From the NCBI GenBank assembly GCA_963682025.1, contig OY821518.1, positions 307,185,429 through 307,249,428 on the forward strand: a stretch of DNA of 64,000 nucleotides, in the 5' to 3' direction. The position numbers were made by a program, and so were the translations under genes. Below, piece after piece: positions 59,131-64,000 of the stretch. The notes beneath the pieces are model-generated. The model made no database searches and was not told the origin of the DNA. It saw only the letters and a program-made list of their open reading frames with translations. Position 1 is the first letter of the stretch. Every line of letters begins with the position of its first letter. This DNA comes from Cordilura impudica. Its lineage: Eukaryota; Arthropoda; Insecta; Diptera; Scathophagidae.

Positions 59131-60528
59131 CTAGTTATTTTCTACAAAACAATCAGAAATATCAAAAGATAAAAGATGTTTTATATCCATAGCTTCGGAA
59201 TCATCATTTTCTGTTTCAAGATTTATTTCTGGTAACCATGTTGTTCTTATGGAGTATATTACTGGATCTGATGATATCAATAAATATTCCATTAAATCGG
59301 AATTTTGGGCTTCTTTGCTACATTTTCTTGTATTAAAAAGTCTAAAGTGTTTGACATCTCTGTTCCTAGCTTCTTGTGCTTCTTCAGTCAGTTCTCCCAA
59401 GGACAGGATGCTATTTTGTATTATTTCTTTCCCATGAGCTAATACTTTGTGTACAGTTGGTGTCATTGGCCTCCAAGGATATAAGTTCATTATTAATTCC
59501 TTAGTTCCACTAGCATATATTTTCAATTTCTCCGCATTAATTTGTTGTTTACTATTAATGACAGCTAATATTACTTTACACCGTGCGATTAAAGCCGTGT
59601 CAATGCCAGTAATCAAAGAAGTAGTTTCGGGGTCTTCAAAGAAACGTCTTGCTGTATTACCATCATTTGAACTTCCATAGCCACAAAGAGGCTTATCGAT
59701 AATTAGACCAAGTTGCATTTTAAATTCATCCTGAATTCTTTTCTTCTCAGTTTTTCGTATGGCGTGTAGATCAGTATTATTTTGAACTGGTATATTTTCT
59801 TGTCCTGGAATTTGCCGGTATTTTAGATCATATGCGAGATGCAAGCAATATTCCATAAATCGTATTCTTGCATGAAGTGGTGATATTCCAAATTTTAAAG
59901 CATTTTCATTAATAGGAATTTCATCACAACTGTTATGAAATTCTGAACTTTTCTTTCCACATATATTACATTTCCAAGTAGATGTTATATCTGTAACGGC
60001 ATTGGCTACTTTCCCATCAATCATTGTAAAAAGTGGTTGAAATAACACTTTAATGGCACTTCCAGATATTTCCACAAAAACTGGAGACAATCTCGAAATT
60101 TCCTGATTTATTGAACTCACTAAGCTTTGTGTTGTAATTTTGTCTTCCTTTGTGTACTCAAATCGGATTGGCCGACATAGAAACTTAGATCAGGGTGTTA
60201 AATTACTCCATATGTCCTGATATTCTCTCTCACTAGAAGAAGAACTTGTCTCATTATATAGCCTCATTTTTAATGGTACTAATGATGTCATAAAAATTGT
60301 TGAAAAATCTATTTTTGAACTGCTTCCACTTGGTTGTCTATACTCAGAAAATCCAGATGTTCCATCGCATCCCCATTTACATATTAACGTAACTTCTGAA
60401 TTGTTGCATATTTCTATTCCTTCTTTGCTAAATGTGGATATTACTCTAGATTCAGTGTTTTCAGCAGTTCCGCTAATCCAACATTTGCACATTCAGTATT
60501 GGATTTCACATTAGATGGTAGAATTTTA
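59131..60528 (-). pseudogene. Transib/RAG1-like transposase, catalytic core (one frameshift, one stop)
   Basis: A cut-and-paste DDE transposase of the family from which vertebrate RAG1 derives. After the insertion junction the frame reads ILPSNVKSNTECANVGLAEL, shifts near 60430, then runs open to a single TGA at 60190-60192 and on in the same frame to 59131. First catalytic Asp: CKWGCDGTSGFSEY, codon 60364-60366, aligned with RAG1 CDGMGD. Second Asp: FTMIDGKVA, codon 60016-60018. Zinc ligands follow: CNIC, then HKVLAH, matching RAG1 CTLC and HKTLAH. YGSSNDGNTARRFF is a Transib-type signature. Catalytic Glu: LTEEAQEARNRD, codon 59371-59373. It ends VISSDPVI-like, then an acidic tail. With the N-terminal part it totals about 700 residues, close to family length. 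The three acidic residues survive although the gene is dead. Confidence 0.88.
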
Positions 60529-61297
60529 TTATACCCTATACCACTATGTGCTTTGGGTATAATGACTTTGTGCTGCTGTTTGTAACAACCAAAAATATTT
60601 GACCTAGACCCATCTTTAATTATACCGATCGAATCAGAACCACTTTTTGAGTTGATTTAACAATGTCCGTCCGTCCGTCCGTCCGTCTGTGTGTCCATGT
60701 AAACCTTGTAATCAAACTGAAGGTCGCAAATATGAATATATTTTGATGAAATTTGGTATATAAGCTTTTATCGGCCATGGGATGAACGGTATTGAAATCG
60801 GTCCATGTTCAGTCCTAGCCCCCATACAAATTACCCCTATGAAATCGACATAAATTGCCATAAGATCCAAATTGTCATATAGATCTTACTCAAATTGGGT
60901 TTGTATGCGTTCATTACATCCACTAATGAGTAGTCCAAAAATGATCCCTTCGGCCCCATACAGACTGCTTCCCGATCTTCACTTAAATCTATTAAAAACA
61001 AAAATAATGCACTGATTCTTCTCAAATTTTGTTTGTATATATTTTTGCAAAATACAAGAGACTTTACCACACATGATCAGGATTGGTCCATTTTTGGACC
61101 TAGTCCCCATATAGATATAGCATCCGATATGAACTTTTTCATATCTGCAGCCAAAAAATTAATAAAAATCCCACTGAAATTTGGTTTTTGCTTATTTTCT
61201 ATGTCCAGTTAGTTGGGCCTAAGAGATAGGGTTTCTAAATGCATGGTATAGGGTATCGTATAGTCGGTCTAGACCGACTATAATTTTCTTACTTGTT
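60529..61297 (+). mobile_element. DINE-1-like element, full length, inserted in the Transib transposase (4)
   Basis: Head ATACCCTATACCACTATGTG at 60531, tail palindrome and 'ataattttcttacttgtt' to about 61297. It interrupts the coding frame after AIKETK and before ILPSNV. Orientation is opposite to the transposase. Confidence 0.9.
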
Positions 61298-61299
61298 TT

Positions 61300-61942
61300 T
61301 TGTTTCCTTTATGGCTCTGCTGGTAGGAAAAATATCAAATCCTTTTTCTTTGAGAGCTTTTCTCAAAATACCATATTTATTTCTTGTCAATCCCAAATTT
61401 AAAATAAGAGCTACCGCATCCTCTTCTGTAAATGATGTTGACGATTTTGGCGTTGAAATACTTTGCACCATACGCTTCAACCGCTTAGGAGATGCAGTTG
61501 GTAACACATTTACAATTTTAGCAGCTTCCTTTGGTTGCATGCGTGTCAAGGCTGATTTAAAAGAATCCTTAATTTCATTAGGCGAATGGTTACTAATGAT
61601 TTCTTCTTGTTTTTTCTTTTTTGTCCTTGATTGAACATTTTCGTAGTCCTTTTTAGGTCGACCAAATGCCTTTTTCTCAATTTGTACTGTGAGGCCCGTT
61701 TTCAACCATTCTTCATTTTTAGTCATAAACTTTGATTTTGATAAACCCGATTGGCTAAATCTTCTTTCGTAAGCTTTGTAAAAATTTTCAACATCTTCAG
61801 ATCTCACAATTAAACCGTAAGTGTTGTTAATTGTATAAAATAATTTCGAGACTTTTTCCGAACGTGATGAATGAATAGTAGAATCGGAAGGATTTTCCCA
61901 AATAACTTTGCAAAGTGAATAATACTTTAATGTAACCTCCAT
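61300..61942 (-). pseudogene. Transib/RAG1-like transposase, N-terminal part
   Basis: Open for about 214 codons from ATG 61942. The first 70 residues (MEVTLKYYSLCKVIW...) have no motif I can name. A basic region KKAFGRPKKDYENVQSR resembles an AT-hook-like GRPKK box. SFTEEDAVALILNLGLTRNKY is the conserved Transib and RAG1-like segment where family members have L..eEAlali...LS..qY, likely part of DNA-end binding. Translation runs into the insertion at 61297. No intron is evident. Confidence 0.8.
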
Positions 61943-62059
61943 GATAGATTATACGTAAGTGATCTTAATAAACAAAAAACTCATGATTATATACTGAAAA
62001 TACTTTTTGAAAGGTAATATATCGGGCAGGTACTTCAACCAATACTTACATTTTGTTTT

Positions 62060-62640
62060 AGTGAATCTAAGGATTTGGCTTTTACCTGTTTTTTTTGCAT
62101 AAAAAGGTATTGTGAATTACAGATATTTTGCAATAGATATCAGAGTTTCGGGCAATTTTCTGATCAGTTGAAACTCATTAGGTAAATATTTCATACAGCA
62201 TTAACTTATAATTATACCTTCTTTGAAAAGATATGTAAAATTATTTGAAGTAATAAAAACGTATGCAACCCTTTACCAAAAAACAATAAAAAAATATGTC
62301 ATTCACTATGTAAATGACCATTTATATGAACAAATAGAGAAATAGCTAAATTTTTGCCTGTGGAGTGTGGTTTGGGATCATTATTTCAGCATGTTGCAAT
62401 ATATTTGATAGACATGTTATATATCGTTGAATAGATAAATATGTCTTCCTTAACAATATATATAATAATAAGTAAAATTCAAAAATTTTGGGAACACTTT
62501 AAAAACACCAAAAAAACCAAAAAAAAAAAACGAAAAACCATAGTTTTTCTATATTTTTTTCTGAATTTGAATATAATATCGATATTTCTAAGATATTAAT
62601 TTTAAGAAAGCTTTAGAAGGAAACAATTTAAAAAAGTTTA
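62060..62640. repeat. Transib right inverted arm, uninterrupted
   Basis: Inverse of the left arm. It includes 'agtttcgggcaattttctg', 'gtatgcaaccctttaccaa', 'ccatttatatgaacaaatag', 'caaaaattttgggaacact' and 'cgaaaaaccatagtttttc'. Similarity is strong to about 62575, weak to about 62640. It serves as the empty-site control for three DINE-1-like insertions. Confidence 0.9.
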
Positions 62641-62707
62641 ATTAACAACTCACTAAAACAACAATAATAACCCTTTTTTTTACATAATTGTGTAGAATTA
62701 TTCTTTT

Positions 62708-63340
62708 TAAACTCTTTCTTTTAACTCATACTCGCTGTCTGTCTGTCTGTCTGTCTGTCGTGGGTCAACCCCATTCCCCCTTTTCCAATTGATCTGAAAC
62801 TTAGCTCATAGTCTTGTTGTGACTACAGATTAATTTTGGGGTAGTCACGCACAGTCAGGGAGTGATCTAAATAGCATTTCCCCTGATCCGGTAGATCTGA
62901 AACTTAGTCCATACACTTGCTGTGAAAAAAAGATTAACTTTGACTTAATCACGCACAGTCACGCACAGTCACAGAAAGATTTTAAACGGATTTCCCCTCA
63001 TGCAATCAAACTGAAACTTGGTCGATATACTTGCTGTAAAGAAAGATTAACTTCGACATAGTCACGCACAGTCACGGAGTGATTTAAAACCCATTTCCCC
63101 TTATCTGATCGATCTTGACTTAGTCACTTTGACTTAGTCACGCACAGTCACGGAGAGATAAAAACCTCACTTCCCATCATCCGATCGATCTGAAACTTTG
63201 TCTACAGACATGTTGTGACCAAAGATAAATTTTAAAATAGTCAAGCAAAGTCACGTACAGTCACGGAGAGATTCAAAACTCATATGTATAAGTTAAGAAA
63301 GAGTTTTAATAAAAACTTTGTTTTTATGGGTTAGATTATT
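62708..63340 (+). mobile_element. MITE-like element with internal AGTCACGCAC repeats, copy 3
   Basis: Starts TAAACTCTTTCTTTTAACTC with a TCTG microsatellite (62737-62759). It has about five internal units and ends 'aagaaagagttttaataaaa', 'tttttatgggttagatt'. It is the longest of the three copies and abuts the eroded end of the Transib right arm. Confidence 0.72.
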
Positions 63341-63405
63341 TATCATTTCGTTTTATAATAAATAAATACATATTACGTTACTATTAGATATAATATGTAG
63401 TATCA

Positions 63406-64000
63406 TTATACCCTATACCACTATGTGGTTTGGGTATAATGACTTTGTGCTGCTGTTTGTAACTACCAAAAATATTTGACATAGACCCATCTTTTATTAT
63501 ACCGATTCACTCAGAATCACTTTCTGAGTCGATTTAGCGATGTCCGTCCGTCCGTCCGTCTGTGTGCCCATGTAAACCTTGTAATCAAACTACAGGTCGC
63601 AAATATGAAGATATTTTCATGAAGTTTGGTACCTAAGCTTTTATCGGCCATAGGATGAACGCAATTGAAATTGGTGAAATTCGGTCTATGTTCAGACCTA
63701 GTCCCTATACAAATGACCCTTATGAAATCGACATAAATTGCCATAAGATCCAAATTATCATAAAGATCTTAGTCAAATTGGGTTTGTATATGTTTATTAT
63801 ATCCATTAATCATTAGTCCAAAAATAATACCTACAGGACAATTCTTAGTCATAGGCCCCATATAAAACTGCTTTCCGATCTTCAATTTTATCTATCAAAA
63901 AACAAAAATATTGCACAGATTTTTTCCAAATTTGGTTTGTATATATTTTTTCAGAATATAAGTGACTTTACCAAATATGGTTATGATCGGTCTATTTTTC
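63406..64000 (+). mobile_element. DINE-1-like element, cut by window end
   Basis: Head ATACCCTATACCACTATGTG at about 63409, a GTCC microsatellite at about 63542-63560, 'ggatgaacgcaattg' and 'aaactgctttccgatctt', continuing to the last base. The tail palindrome would lie beyond the window. Confidence 0.85.

Larger units (their letters stand above)
55270..62640 (-). mobile_element. Transib (RAG1-related) DNA transposon with long inverted repeats, split by four DINE-1-like insertions
   Basis: Core 59131-61942 encodes a broken Transib-type transposase. On both sides the sequence repeats in inverted order: left arm in pieces 56180-56224, 57020-57040, 57818-58040 and 58820-59030; right arm uninterrupted at about 62060-62600. 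Without the four insertions (each about 770-790 bp) the arms are about 500 bp and the whole element is at least 3.3 kb. Left of the arm, CACAGTG at 55270-55276 followed by an A-rich stretch looks like a Transib or RSS-type terminus, so the left arm may extend to 55270. The right arm loses similarity beyond about 62640, near another MITE. Outer ends are therefore provisional. Confidence 0.75.
15592..64000 (+). other. intron 2 of the DIP-like gene (at least 48 kb, open at window end)
   Basis: Starts with GTAAGA. I looked for a continuation carrying the VAW-type C strand and the second Ig Cys and did not see it on the + strand. The whole interval is filled by transposable elements and AT-rich DNA. 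No other host gene was recognised inside. Confidence 0.5.

Noticed and set aside
59860..59880. LHARIR in the transposase taken as a mutated second catalytic Asp
   Set aside because: The aligned RAG1 Asp lies earlier, before the CxxC pair, and corresponds to the intact Asp in FTMIDGKVA; LHARIR aligns with a later, non-catalytic segment.
16000..64000. Further DIP Ig exons
   Set aside because: I looked for a C-strand Trp and second Ig Cys context between suitable splice sites and found none. A short diverged exon could still be missed by eye.
1..64000. tRNA or rRNA genes
   Set aside because: No cloverleaf with A/B-box spacing or rRNA-like conserved stretch was noticed; a covariance-model scan would be needed to exclude degenerate ones.

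Overview
This is an AT-rich eukaryotic window dominated by transposable elements. GT/AG-spliced exons of an insect immunoglobulin-superfamily gene, long introns and the repeat families (a DINE-1-like element with a GTCC-type microsatellite, Tc1, Penelope, Ty3/gypsy and Transib) point to a higher fly with a large genome. A calyptrate fly is plausible, but species is an inference. There are no operons, CRISPR arrays, rRNAs or recognisable tRNAs.

Host gene. Only one host gene is supported, on the + strand. A signal-peptide exon (6514-6769) and the start of the first Ig domain (15485-15591) are joined in phase across an 8.7-kb intron. The second exon reads like the first Ig domain of a DPR-interacting protein (DIP), a neuronal cell-surface recognition receptor. 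The next Ig exon was not found before 64000, so the second intron would be at least 48 kb and holds nearly everything else.

Layout. 1-6500: upstream DNA with a dead Tc1-like transposase, fragments of a DINE-1-like family and two halves of an old dispersed repeat. 6514-15591: the two exons; the intron holds Helitron-type elements, a decayed ~190-bp tandem array and DINE-1-like copies. 16700-30300: a Tc1 element with intact inverted repeats (17452-18956), several Helitron-type elements, a full-length DINE-1-like copy, Tc1 scraps, and two nested MITEs that both have TTA target duplications. 30327-34834: a minus-strand Ty3/gypsy retrotransposon with two LTRs, a tRNA-Pro-type primer site, and a deletion that removes the reverse-transcriptase YxDD box. 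35500-41060: more Helitrons, a third TTA-flanked MITE and two short tandem duplications. 41220-44700: a Penelope-like retroelement with an inverted partial copy; a hammerhead ribozyme motif survives only in the inverted copy. 44918-55000: a tandem-repeat MITE family, a 1.9-kb minisatellite of 21-bp units, and smaller elements. 55270-62640: a Transib (RAG1-related) transposon with very long inverted repeats, interrupted by four DINE-1-like insertions, keeping all three catalytic acidic residues. 62708-64000: a third copy of the tandem-repeat MITE and a DINE-1-like copy cut by the window edge.

The elements do not form a pathway. They are nested layers, and the nesting gives relative ages: the Transib arms are older than the DINE-1-like copies inserted in them, and one TTA-type MITE is older than the other. 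The Transib locus is the most unusual structure here.
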